DNA from: Pirellulales bacterium
GTDB lineage: Bacteria > Planctomycetota > Planctomycetia > Pirellulales > Lacipirellulaceae
Direction of reading: 5' to 3'
DNA: 64,000 bases
NCBI GenBank assembly: GCA_019636345.1
Contig: JAHBXQ010000007.1
Span: forward strand, 124,001-188,000
Position 1 is the first letter of the stretch. Every line of letters begins with the position of its first letter. The translations under genes were made by a program, and so were the position numbers. The notes under the pieces were generated by a model. That model ran no database searches and was not told the origin of the DNA. It saw nothing but the letters and a program-made list of their open reading frames with translations. Below are positions 8,551 to 19,000 of the stretch, piece by piece.

Positions 8551-9368
8551 GTTGCGCCTCCGGCAGTCGGTTGCTCGTCGAATCACTCCGTCTGCGATTG
8601 CCGAGATTGGCGTCTCCTTAAAATTGTCACGGTTTACCAGCGACTTGGAGATCGGCTGCCAACTCTCAGAGACCGGCTGCGAACTCAATTGTAGCAATTC
8701 CTTACGCATTTGCTTTTGGGCAGGTTGCAACAGGATGATCACGGGCGTTGGAACTCATTCTTCGGCGAGAAACGCGGCCGTTGATTACGCTTGGAACTTC
8801 CTGTGCTCGGCAGACCCACTGGAGCCTCGCGGCGGCCTGCAAGTCGACCGTGAGGCATACGCTGCTCAGTTCAGCGGGGTTTGTCGACGCTCGAGCAAAA
8901 CGTCGACCTTGAGAAGTTCAAGCGGGGGAGCCGAAGGACCTTCTCATCGAATCGGGAGGTAGGCAGCCAGTTCTCGTCGTCACGACAGGTAGCAGGCATA
9001 ACCGAGCGTCTCATCGAGGACGAATGCTGCAGAACGGGGCCAATTCATCCTCTCTGGATTGGAGTCCGGGAGTCAAAGCGACGCATTCTGAGCCTCCGCC
9101 GTTCATTCCGTTCAATTGCACGCAGGTTTCCTGCATAGCCGCAGACGCCCGGCGACCAATGGCTGCCATTGCTAGCAAATCGTCAGGGTGCAGGAAAGCC
9201 GAGACGAGCGAACTTCAATGATGACATACAGGTTTGTATGGGTTGCTTTGACTGGAGCGGCCATAACGATTATGTCGATTGCAGCGATAACGCCCATCTG
9301 TTGGCGTGAGGTGTTCGCATTTCAACTCGTCTCCGACGGACGCCGTGCAAACAGGCTGAGGAGTCGTC
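8551..9368. other. Intergenic, 818 bp, divergent
   Basis: This region lies between the divergent arrestin-like and TonB-receptor genes. It holds a tandem 21-base direct repeat near the arrestin-like gene. It also holds a short frame from 9218 with one hydrophobic stretch, which I do not consider a supported gene. No clear promoter was seen. Confidence 0.5.
8648..8686. repeat. Two tandem copies of an 18-base direct repeat
   Basis: GAGATCGGCTGCCAACTC at 8648-8665 and GAGACCGGCTGCGAACTC at 8669-8686 differ at two positions and have a 21-base period. They lie about 100-135 bases upstream of the arrestin-like start and could be a regulator site. Confidence 0.4.
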
Positions 9369-11810
9369 GTGGTTTCCAATTTGGCCCACCTATTCGAGGC
9401 AGTGCTTCAATCTGGCGAAGCTCCAATTGTCACGGCTAGACTGCGTGCCCTGGCGATTGCTACGGCCTTCATTGGCGTGTCGCTTTTGACTCAAAGCACT
9501 TTCGCTGGAAGCCACCGACCGATCAGCGGATTGAGCGACTACGTCTGGATTGAAGATGAACTCGCTGCCCGAGCGCAGTTTCAACAACCGCTCGCCCCTC
9601 GCGTCGAATCGTCGTTCGCGGCCGCGGGATCGCCTGCATCGCAAGCCGCCAGCCAGCGATTTTGGACTTCCTTCGGCTCGACGACGCCTCGTCCTCTGGG
9701 CTTAGCCGACAATGTGCCGTTTGCTTCGGGAATCACCGGAAGAAGCGAGTCGGCGATCCGCGCCGCTTCCGATGCGGGGGATCTTCTCGGGACGTCTCCG
9801 GTTATGCTTGATCTGGGCGTACAGCGTCGCAATCCCATCGTCAACGACCCTCGCATCCATGGGAGCCAAGTCGGTTCGTTGGCAGCGTCCGGGTCCTACT
9901 GGGTTCCCGCGCGCATGGATCTCGACACGGCCGTCAGCAAGCTTGACGCTCGATTGGTCGAGCAGGCGATCGTGGTCGCCGGACCCTATTCGGCGCTGTA
10001 CGGACCAGGCCGGCAATTCATCGACCTTCAGTTGATCGCCACGCCTCGTTTCGAGGGAGGGTTCGCGCTCGGAGGAGCTTCGACCGTGGATTATCGTACG
10101 AACGGAGCCCAGGTCAGCGGTCGCCAAGCGTTGTGGGGAGGTGACGATGTATGGGGCTTTCGAGCCGGCTACGGACACCGCACCGGCTCGGACTACTCAA
10201 GCGGCGACGGCTCGCTCATCCCGAGCAGTTACAAGTCGCGCGACATCGATCTGGGCTTGGGAGCGCAACTGACTCCAAACTCTTCGCTGGAAGGTATGGC
10301 GCTGCGTCTCGATCAAACGGACGTTGAACTGGCCGGTCAGGCGTTCGACATCGATTGGCTTAAGACTGATGGATATGAGATTCGCTTCATACAAGAATCG
10401 CCGGTCTGGGCCGATCGCGTCGACGTCGACGGATGGTACAACCAGACGAGTTTCGCCGGCAGTGCGCAGCGTGCGGGCAAGCGCGCCCAGTTTCCAATTC
10501 TCGATCGAATAGCCTTCACGGGCAATACGTGGGTCGACAGTCTGTCGACAGGCATCCGAGCGATTGCCAACTGGGAAACCTCCGTCGGGGAAGTGCGAGC
10601 CGGCGCCGACTGCCGATACGTGAAGCAACAACTGACGGAGATCACTTCAGGAACCGACGTGTTCCAGTGGATCGATCAGAATTCGCCGATCCCGAAATCC
10701 GATTGGGTGAATCCAGGGCTGTTCCTGGAGACGGCCGTCCCGCTCGCCGATGCCGTGCAAGTCAAGGCCGGCGGCCGGATTGACTATTCCCGGACCAACG
10801 TTCTCGCCTCAGCGACGGATCTCTACGGACTGGGGGTCAATTCCGCGCTTTCCCCGCTGTCCGCTCAGGACATCTGGGGTAACGGGGACTTGACCCAAAA
10901 CGACCTGCTCGGTCTCGGCTACGCAGGCCTCGACGTCGAGTTGACCGAAGAATGGATCGCCGGGAGCAGCGTGGGCTATTCCGAGCGTGCACCCAACTTG
11001 ACGGAGCGCTACGCGGTAGAAACGTTCATGTTCATCCTGCAAAACGGATTGAACACGGTGACCGGCGATCCTAGCCTCGACAAAGAGCGGGCCATCCAGA
11101 CCGATCTGCGAATCGCCAAGGTCGGCGAACAATGGCGAGGGTCTGCGACCGCCTTCTACAGTTGGGTGCGCGACTACGTGACCTACGAAACGCTCAGTGC
11201 GAACTACTTCAACGACGTCGTCGAGCAGGTGAATTACAAGTTTGTCAACACCGACCTTGCCACGCTATGGGGGTGTCACGCTCAATTCGAGTACGATTGG
11301 AACGACCATCTCGTTCCTTTCGCAACCGTCAAGTACGTGCAAGGCGTTGATCGCACACGCAACGGATCCTTTGACACAGTACCCTCTCAGCCTGGGACGG
11401 CGAGCACCATCAATCCGCACGCCGATCGCGGAACTTACGTCAATCAACGTGTCATTGGCGGGGAGCGTGAATCGTTGCCGAACATACTCCCCCTGGAGTC
11501 CCGCATCGGGTTCCGTCTGGAGGATCAACGCGCCGAGACGCCTTGGGGGATCGAACTCTATGCGCGAGTCGTCGATCGACAGAATCGTGTGGCTGCAAGT
11601 CTCCTCGAATCGACGACCCCAGGATTCACAGTCTGGGACCTTCGCACATATTGCCGACCCCGCGACAATTTGCAGCTTATCGCCGGAGTCGAGAACTTTA
11701 CCGACAAGCAGTATCGCGAGCACCTCGACTATCGCTCCGACAATCCGGCAGCTCTCTCGACTTTCCGGCCCGGCATCAGCTTCTACTTCGGCGCCGACCT
11801 GAGCTACTGA
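9369..11810 (+). CDS. TonB-dependent outer-membrane receptor
   Basis: The protein has 813 residues. The hydrophobic segment at about 27-40 followed by STFAG is a signal peptide with an unusually long leader. A plug domain follows (about 140-225: RRNPIVNDPRIHGSQ, then GPYSALYGPG and FIDLQL). The rest is a large 22-strand-type barrel with alternating aromatic strands, ending in an aromatic-rich strand (FYFGADLSY). The late block GVENFTDKQYREHLDYR is typical of siderophore/metal TonB receptors. Translation from GTG 9369 is supported by GAGGAG five bases upstream; no ATG is available nearby. No TonB box or carboxypeptidase-like N-domain was recognised. The ligand is unknown, and no transporter or biosynthesis genes flank it. 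Confidence 0.85.
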   Translation: MVSNLAHLFEAVLQSGEAPIVTARLRALAIATAFIGVSLLTQSTFAGSHRPISGLSDYVWIEDELAARAQFQQPLAPRVESSFAAAGSPASQAASQRFWTSFGSTTPRPLGLADNVPFASGITGRSESAIRAASDAGDLLGTSPVMLDLGVQRRNPIVNDPRIHGSQVGSLAASGSYWVPARMDLDTAVSKLDARLVEQAIVVAGPYSALYGPGRQFIDLQLIATPRFEGGFALGGASTVDYRTNGAQVSGRQALWGGDDVWGFRAGYGHRTGSDYSSGDGSLIPSSYKSRDIDLGLGAQLTPNSSLEGMALRLDQTDVELAGQAFDIDWLKTDGYEIRFIQESPVWADRVDVDGWYNQTSFAGSAQRAGKRAQFPILDRIAFTGNTWVDSLSTGIRAIANWETSVGEVRAGADCRYVKQQLTEITSGTDVFQWIDQNSPIPKSDWVNPGLFLETAVPLADAVQVKAGGRIDYSRTNVLASATDLYGLGVNSALSPLSAQDIWGNGDLTQNDLLGLGYAGLDVELTEEWIAGSSVGYSERAPNLTERYAVETFMFILQNGLNTVTGDPSLDKERAIQTDLRIAKVGEQWRGSATAFYSWVRDYVTYETLSANYFNDVVEQVNYKFVNTDLATLWGCHAQFEYDWNDHLVPFATVKYVQGVDRTRNGSFDTVPSQPGTASTINPHADRGTYVNQRVIGGERESLPNILPLESRIGFRLEDQRAETPWGIELYARVVDRQNRVAASLLESTTPGFTVWDLRTYCRPRDNLQLIAGVENFTDKQYREHLDYRSDNPAALSTFRPGISFYFGADLSY

Positions 11811-12190
11811 TGCGGGACGTGCGGGAGGTCGAGTCTAGGGTTTGTCGCAATACTTAAAGATGAGTCGCCTGTGCTTGCCCAGCGGCTGTTGAACGGCCAT
11901 CGCTCGCATTTGACTCGCGGCTGACGTCGAGGCAGATCCTGACCGACGAGGATCTGCGGGCGGCGACGCCGCCGAATCTCACCTGCTTGCGTCAAGTCGA
12001 AGCAGCGGTCCCCGAAGGGGGATCTGCCGCTTGAGGCGTCCTTAAGAACCGCCGAGCAAGCGCAACTCGGCAAAAGGAGGTTGTTGTGCGAATGTTCCCA
12101 GCCGCGCAAGCTCGCTGGCCGTGAACTCGTCAAACTGAATTGCACAGTTTCCCGAGCAGCGATCGGCATCGAGGTTCACGACGGTCTCGA
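11811..12190. other. Intergenic, 380 bp, convergent
   Basis: This stretch lies between the convergent TonB receptor and kinase genes. A 121-codon minus-strand frame here has no coding character. No hairpin stands out. Confidence 0.4.
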
Positions 12191-15100
12191 TCAGGGAGAC
12201 GACGGATTCGTTGTCGATTCTTCGAGTCGCGAGGCCGAAAGGCGGCTTAGGGCGCGAAGATCCCGATTGCCGGGGAAGCTTGTTGCCAACCAAGCGTCGG
12301 CGGCGTCCCAACTCATGCGACCAGCCGCGCGGACCGAATCGTTCGTCTCGTCCGCGGCCGCAATTGCCTCGACGAATCCACGGGCCGGGGCGATCGGCGA
12401 CTGCGAGAGGATCGGATTGTCAAGCGTACGGCGCGCGGCTTCCGGTCGTCGAGCCACGGCTTGCGCCACAGCGGCGGTCAATTGGTAGCGGATGTTAAAC
12501 GGTGCTTCCGCTACGGCGATTCCCGCCAGATCGCAAGCCCGGGCAGGATCGCGATGCACCTTGGCTGGACAAACGGCGAAAAACCAAGCGGCTCCATGGC
12601 AGAATTCAGGGTCTTGGCTTCGTTCCAGCAACTGGCTCCAAGCGGCAGCGGCTGCGGCAAAATCCTCGTTAGCCCCGGCTTCGTCGGAGTCCGCCCGCAT
12701 TTCGCCGCGACGCAACCGGAGTACAGCGGCAATTCGTAGCGACTCGACGGCAGGATCGGGCGAGGCGAGGAGGAGTTCCAACTCATTGACGGCATACTGG
12801 AACCTCTCGGAGGCGCCTTTGAAATCCGACGTAGCCCAACGGACTTGAGCAGAGGTGGAACTGGCGACAACCAGCCTTTGCCGATAAGGGGCGACTTCGG
12901 GAAAAGCCCGGACCAGAGCCTCCAGTTCCGCCGTCGCCTGATCGGCCGCCGTCGCAGCCAGTTCGGCTCGCCCCGCGGTCAGAAGCGATTGGGCCAACGT
13001 ATCGAGCGCAACGGCCAGCACCTCGCGGTATTCCGGAATGGAAGGATACTCGTCGACCAAGGGAGTCATGATTTCGACAGTGTCTCGCAGCGGCGCTTCG
13101 GCGGCCGCGAAATCAAACTCTTCCATGAGGAGTTGTCCCAGGTCCGTCTTGATCATGGCGAGGTTGACTCGAAAGGCGGGGACGTCCGGTTGCATTCGGA
13201 CCAACTGCGCGCCGGCGTCGGCGGCGCGATCGTAAGCGGTCCGCTCTCCGGCTAGGTCGCCGAGGCGGCGCTTGGCCGCCGCCAAGTGAGAATTAGCGGT
13301 GACGACAAGCCGTAGATAGCTCGCGTCCAGTTCGGTGAGTTGCGTTGCAGCGTCGAAGAAGCCGGCCGCCAACTCGAGGTTGCGGCTGGCGCCGGCGGCG
13401 TCTCCCAACGCGAGTTGGACTTGCGCCGCCCCGATCCGCGCCGTTGCTGCAGCGGAGCGATACGACAAGTCCTGGGGGGCTAGCCGCACGAGTGACTCGC
13501 TGAGGCCGAGCGCGCGACCAAAGGCTTCCTGGGCTGCAGCATACTGCCCAGCTTGGGCCAAGACGCCGCCGCGATTCGTCCAGAGCGTCGCCAGAGCGGC
13601 TTGCTCGTCGATATCTGGAATTTGGTCAGGGCCTCCGTTCGAGAGTGCAGCGATCGCCGCCTCGAAACTCGCGTCCGCGTCTGCAGCGCGACCCTGGTCG
13701 GCGTGGACTAAGTAGGCGATCCCCAAGGCCTGCGCTCGGGCGACGACCGCCTCACGGCCGACGGTCGGATCGTTCTCCATCGCGGCCAACAACTCGCCAG
13801 CTTCGGCAAGTCTTGCAGCGGCATCGGCGGACCTTCCCAACATCCGATAGATGGAACCGAGTCGCGCAAGAGTTCTTCCTTGCTCCAGTCTTAGTGAAGC
13901 GTCGTCGCTTTTTTCGGCGGCAAAGGCTTCGTACTCTTCAGCGGCGAGTTCGAGCATCCTTATGCGCACCGACTGGACGCCGGCGACAGGTATCGACTGA
14001 AGCGCTTCGCTGAATCCCGATAACCAAGTGTCGACGGTTTCGCGAGCCTTGAGGAATCGTTCGTCGGCTTTCGCTCGCGCTGCGGCCTCGGACTCGGCCA
14101 GCGCCAAGTTCGAAACGGCCAGTTCTTGTTGCTTCTCGCGGGCGCGATTTACGGCCAGGGCTGCAATTGTCGAAACGGCAGACACGAGAACCATTGCCGC
14201 TGTTCCGGCCAGAAACCACGTGCGATTCTTGCGAGCCCATCTCGCGGCTCGTTCAACCGGGCGGGGAGGGCTCGCACTGACCGGTTCATCGGCTAGCCAT
14301 CGGTCAATGTCGGCCGCCAAGTCCCGCGCTGATCGATAGCGCTCCTCCGGGGACGTCGCGAGCGCCTTGGCGGCGATGGCCGCGAGCGCTCGCGAGGCAC
14401 GCGGATTGATTTTCGTCGCGGGCGGGAAATCGCCCTTGCAGACGCGCGACTTGAAGTCCAAAAACGAAGAGCCGACAACGGGGGGCTGGTTCGAGAGGAT
14501 GTAGTACAGAATCGCACCGAGACTATAAACGTCGGTGGCCGGCGTGAGTTCGGCAAGTCTGCCGTCGACCTGTTCCGGACTCATGAACCCCGGGGTCCCC
14601 AGGGCGACCCCCAGTTGAGTCGCCGACGCGGGGTCGCTCCAAACGGGACGCACCGCCTCGCCAGTGATGAAGGAATAATCGTCGGTCGCGGCGCCAAGAG
14701 CTCGAGCCAACCCCCAGTCGACGACGTAGGTCTCGCCGAATTCGCCCAGCATTATGTTGTCGGGCTTCAGGTCTCGATGCAGCACTCCCCGGCTGTGAGC
14801 GTAGGCGACGGTATCGCATACGTCGATAAACCGTCGCAACAACTCGCGGAAGCGCGAGTCGTAGCGAGCCATCTGGCATTCGGAACTCAGATCGTCGTGA
14901 AAAGCCTTGATGGCGGCCCGCAGCGTTTCGCCGCGAATGAGGCGCATGGCGTAGTACGGCGATTGATTCTCGTCAATTCCCAATGCGTGCACCGGGACGA
15001 CTCCGGGATGCTCCAAGGCCCCGGTGATCTGACCTTCGACCAAGAACCGATCGACCTTGGACTTATGGCCGTGGTGGCGAAGTTGAAGCTCCTTGAGCGC

Positions 15101-15514
15101 CACTTCGCGCTGCAATTGCAGGTCGAGAGCGATCCAGACCGCGCCCATTCCGCCGGCGTCGTGGGGTCGCAACTTTCGAAACCGTCCGCTCGAACTGCGG
15201 TCCGCTTCGCCGTACCAGGCTTCCCCGCTCAAACGGACGTGTCCGCCGGTCCCGCTCGTGGCGTGATCGATTGTGTCGTTGAGCTTGTCAGTCGTATGGA
15301 GGCGTACGGTTTGCATGTCCTCAGACGACGCCGAGCCAGATGTCTGGAGAAGTTCGGCAAGCCTGTCCTGCAGGAGCGACTCCAGGTCAGGATGGGCCGC
15401 GAGGATTTCTGCGTATGAAAGCCTTTCCCCGAGGGCACGCCGCCGCGCCACGTCAGCCAGGACAGCCCTCGCTCGGGCGGATGGGTCAGGCGAGTCTTGC
15501 TCGTGAGGGGGCAT
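12191..15514 (-). CDS. Transmembrane Ser/Thr protein kinase with TPR-like C-terminal half
   Basis: The protein has 1107 residues. The Hanks-type kinase domain spans about 112-410: Gly-rich loop HDAGGMGAVW, VALK lysine (K141), catalytic loop HRDLKPDN (D248, N253), metal site DWG instead of DFG (D266), GTPGFMSPEQ activation segment and DVYSLGAILY. One membrane span follows (about 432-455), then about 600 residues of alpha-helical TPR-like repeats (for example LARLGSIYRMLGRSADAAARL, repeatedly A/L-rich). This puts the kinase in the cytoplasm and the repeats outside, or the reverse fold as sensor. The first 100 residues contain an ALGERLSYAEILAAHPDLE block common in planctomycete kinases. No sigma factor gene adjoins it, although kinase and ECF genes are often neighbours in this group. 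Confidence 0.9.
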   Translation of the reverse strand: MPPHEQDSPDPSARARAVLADVARRRALGERLSYAEILAAHPDLESLLQDRLAELLQTSGSASSEDMQTVRLHTTDKLNDTIDHATSGTGGHVRLSGEAWYGEADRSSSGRFRKLRPHDAGGMGAVWIALDLQLQREVALKELQLRHHGHKSKVDRFLVEGQITGALEHPGVVPVHALGIDENQSPYYAMRLIRGETLRAAIKAFHDDLSSECQMARYDSRFRELLRRFIDVCDTVAYAHSRGVLHRDLKPDNIMLGEFGETYVVDWGLARALGAATDDYSFITGEAVRPVWSDPASATQLGVALGTPGFMSPEQVDGRLAELTPATDVYSLGAILYYILSNQPPVVGSSFLDFKSRVCKGDFPPATKINPRASRALAAIAAKALATSPEERYRSARDLAADIDRWLADEPVSASPPRPVERAARWARKNRTWFLAGTAAMVLVSAVSTIAALAVNRAREKQQELAVSNLALAESEAAARAKADERFLKARETVDTWLSGFSEALQSIPVAGVQSVRIRMLELAAEEYEAFAAEKSDDASLRLEQGRTLARLGSIYRMLGRSADAAARLAEAGELLAAMENDPTVGREAVVARAQALGIAYLVHADQGRAADADASFEAAIAALSNGGPDQIPDIDEQAALATLWTNRGGVLAQAGQYAAAQEAFGRALGLSESLVRLAPQDLSYRSAAATARIGAAQVQLALGDAAGASRNLELAAGFFDAATQLTELDASYLRLVVTANSHLAAAKRRLGDLAGERTAYDRAADAGAQLVRMQPDVPAFRVNLAMIKTDLGQLLMEEFDFAAAEAPLRDTVEIMTPLVDEYPSIPEYREVLAVALDTLAQSLLTAGRAELAATAADQATAELEALVRAFPEVAPYRQRLVVASSTSAQVRWATSDFKGASERFQYAVNELELLLASPDPAVESLRIAAVLRLRRGEMRADSDEAGANEDFAAAAAAWSQLLERSQDPEFCHGAAWFFAVCPAKVHRDPARACDLAGIAVAEAPFNIRYQLTAAVAQAVARRPEAARRTLDNPILSQSPIAPARGFVEAIAAADETNDSVRAAGRMSWDAADAWLATSFPGNRDLRALSRLSASRLEESTTNPSSP

Positions 15515-16087
15515 CGGGCGGCTCGATAACGGCGAGACGGGGCGCCGGCGATCTGTGCATGCACGGCTCCGCCGGCAAAGGCGCCTCTAATATACCTGCT
15601 TTGTGTACTGCCGTCGAAATCTCCGGCCGGTGAGGAGCCGCCCCCTTCCGAGGGCTTTCGCAGGGACGAACCGAATCGTAGCAGGCTCCTGGGCTCAAAT
15701 GTTTGCAACGGGTGCGAGAGGGCAACTATAATCCGACCCGTGCAAACCCTGGCGAAATACGAGCAAGGCGAGACTTTCGGCGAGTTGCTAGAGCGCACTC
15801 TCCAAACGCTTCGAAACGCCTTGCAAGAGAGTCGCTTGCGGCAGTTGCTGTAGCAAGGTCGCCCGGCTGATGCTTCTCCGCCGTCAAGGATGCGCCAACG
15901 AACCACGCGAAAACGAGGTGCGCCCAGGGATGATCACCACGATCACCTCCTTGCCGTCATCGCCCAATGCGGGACGAGCCTTGAGTTAACGACTTGCCGA
16001 ATCTCATGAGACGACCTCAACACTGCTTGTGCGCAGACGTTTCCGATCTTGCCTCGCGCTGTGCTTCCAGCCACTGGGAAACATAAA
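15515..16087. other. Divergent intergenic region, 573 bp
   Basis: This region lies between the kinase and the giant secreted protein gene. It contains a near-consensus promoter (15703-15732) and a 37-codon frame immediately after it. I saw no protein domain on either strand. Confidence 0.5.
15703..15732 (+). promoter_or_regulatory. Near-consensus promoter upstream of the giant gene
   Basis: TTGCAA, 18 bases, then a perfect TATAAT. It would start transcription near 15739, giving a leader of about 350 bases before the giant gene at 16088. Confidence 0.5.
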
Positions 16088-19000
16088 ATGGCTTTTGGTT
16101 TCCGATTCCGCCTGCCTGCCAATTCCGCCGCTCGCTGCCGCACGACGAATTGCTCTGACCGACAGTCGGCCGCGCTCGGCTTCGAGACCTTGGAAGCGAG
16201 GCTGCCTCTGGTCGCTAACCTTGCCGCGGCAAGTTTCGCATACGACGAGGTCAGCGAGGCTTGGTTCGGCGGACCTGGACCGCTCGTCGAAGCGCCGTTC
16301 ATGCTAACTGCGGATCTCGGTCTAGAGCAACCGACGGAATCATCTCAGTGGATCGTCCGATTGACCCCGACTGCTGCCGAGGAAGCCGGCGGCGTCGCTG
16401 GAGTCAGTGCGGCGATCGGATCGCTCGGTTTCTCCTACGAGGTGCAAGCCGGGCTCGGCTTGCCGGGCATGGTCCGGCTGGCGACCCTCGGCGCCTCGCC
16501 TCAAGCAACTCTGGCCGAATTGGTCGCCCACCCTGCGATCGCGCTGGCGAGTCCGAATCTCCCCGTCAACGGATCGGCGACTAATCCCGACGATCCCTTT
16601 TACGCTCAAGGGCTCCAATTCGGCCTGCGGCTGAGTCAGTCTTCGGGCGTCGGCAACCTTGCCGTTCGGGACTCGGACATTTCGGCTCCGGAGGCATGGG
16701 ACCTGACGCAAGGATCGTCAGACGTGGTCGTCGCCGTGCTTGATTCGGGGATCGATTACAACCATGTCGATTTGAATCCGAACATATGGACCGATTTCGA
16801 CGGCCGCCACGGCTACGACTTCTACGACGACGACGACGACCCGTTCGACCTGCATGGACACGGCACGCACGTGGCGGGCATCATCGGCGCAGCGGGAAAC
16901 AACGCCACGGGCGTGACCGGAGTCAATTGGGAAGTTTCCCTCATGGGGATTCGCGTGCTCGGTCCGCAGAACACAGGTACGATCGACGACGTTATCGCGG
17001 GCGTCAACTACGTCACGATGCTGGCGAGTCGGTCGACGAACCCCGTGAATGTGCGCGTGATCAACGCGAGCTTCGCCATCGCAGGACAGTTCGTCAACCA
17101 AGGCGCCAAGTCCATGCTGCGCTCCGCAATCGAGTCAGCCGCGACGCGAGAGATTCTCGTGGTGGTCGCTGCCGGCAACGGGGACGTCTTCGGCCAGGGG
17201 ATCGACCTCAACACTTCGCAATACTACCCGGCGACGATCGAACGCGATCAAGCCGTGAATCTCGAGAACCTGATTGTCGTCGCCGCAAGCGATCCGTACG
17301 ACCGGCTTGCTTCGTTCAGCAACTACGGCAGCACTGCGGTTGATCTGGCCGCCCCTGGCGACGACATCATCAGCACGCTTCCTGGAGATCAGTACGGCTA
17401 TCGCGACGGCACCAGCATGGCGACCCCGCATGTATCGGGGGTCGCCGCACTTGTACTGGCGCGCTCGCCCGACCTTTCGGCGAGCGAAGTGCGCGAAGCG
17501 ATTCTCAATACGGTCGATCCGCTCGCCACGCCCGAAGATCGCGCCAAAGTGGCGACCGGCGGCCGCTTGAACGCTCACGGCGCCGTTGCTTACGACGCCT
17601 TCGCCCCGCGGGCGACGATTGTGAGCGCTCCCGACGTGATCACGGCCGGCAGTGCGGTGCGGCATGTGACAATCCGCTATTCGGCTCGGACTCCGATTGA
17701 CCAAACGACCATCGGAATCGACGACATCATCGTCCGTCGGGGTGCTGAAGACGCCCCGGTGACGGTCCAGAGCGTCACCTCCGCTTCCGTTCCGGGCAAT
17801 CCGAACGCTCTCGACGCGACCTATGCGTTGATCGGCCCGGGGGAAGGGATTTGGAATGCGCTTGACAACGGTCTCTATACGGTGGAAGTCATCGCTGGCG
17901 CCGTCGCCGACACTGCGGGTTCGAATCGGCCCGCCCAGAAGAACGAGTATCGGAGGTTCGCCGACGAATTTGCCGTCAACGTCACGGCCGGAGCGTTGTA
18001 CGTCAACCGAGCCGACGACTCGCTGGACGGTTCCGGCGGGTTGACTCTGCGGGCGGCAGTCCAACAGGCGAACGCGAGTCCGGGTTCGGTGATTTTTCTT
18101 GCCCCGAACAACTACGTACTTTCGCTGGCCGGAGCCGGCGAAGACTCCGGCCTGACGGGCGATCTCGACGTCACAGGAACGTTCACGATCGCCGTCCAGG
18201 GGAGCGGCTCCGTCACGATCGACGGGGGACTGCTCGATCGGGTGTTCGACGTTCACCCTGAGGCTCACCTGACGCTGGAAGGCATCGCCGTCACCCGGGG
18301 CGCGCTGACCGGCGGCGACGGGGCAGGGATTCGCAATCGCGGGACGCTGACGTTGATTCGATCCGTGGTGGCTGACAATCATTCCATGGGCAACGGCGGA
18401 GGAATCGGCAACTTCGGCGAGTTGACCGTGACGGACAGCACTGTGACCGGCAATTTCGCAGCGCTCAACGGGGGGGGCGTTTACAATAGTTCTACCGGCG
18501 TCGCCTCGTTCGCTTCGTCGACGATCGACACGAACGTGGCCGCGGGACAGGGCTCGGTCGGGTACAACTTGGTCGGAACTCCCATACGAGCGAATTCTCC
18601 CGCGGCAGGCTATCAGCGGCAGCCTCGCGTTTCGATCAACGAAGCGGGACAGTTGGCAATTGCTTGGATCGACTACGTCAGCGACTTCGATCAGCGCGTC
18701 GACGTCCGCCGGTTCCTGTTCGACGGCACGGCCGTCGACTCGGTCAATATCAACGTCACCGGGCAGACTCCTGGCGGCCTGTCGACCGTGCGTCGCTTCG
18801 CGGACGTCGCCATCGCCCCAGACGGAAGCTTCCTTGTCGCGGGACCGGCGACGATAAATTCCAACTGGGACGTTCAGTATCGAGTCTATCCGGCCGAAGG
18901 AACGCCGACGTCGCTCGCGAACGCCAATGCGCTGACGACGGGCAATCAGTTTGAAACTCGAGTCGCCGTGGCTCCTGACGGGACCTACTCCGTCGTTTTT

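Noticed and set aside
9218-9439. Short frame with one hydrophobic stretch upstream of the TonB receptor
   Set aside because: It has no homology signature and runs into the receptor gene; its tail is Arg/Ser-rich and looks like a shadow of the receptor frame.
11804-12169. 121-codon minus-strand frame between TonB receptor and kinase
   Set aside because: It has no recognisable motif and overlaps the receptor stop.
17917-17940. GGTTCGAATC, similar to a tRNA T-loop
   Set aside because: It lies inside the giant subtilase frame, and no acceptor stem, D-arm or anticodon arm can be built around it.
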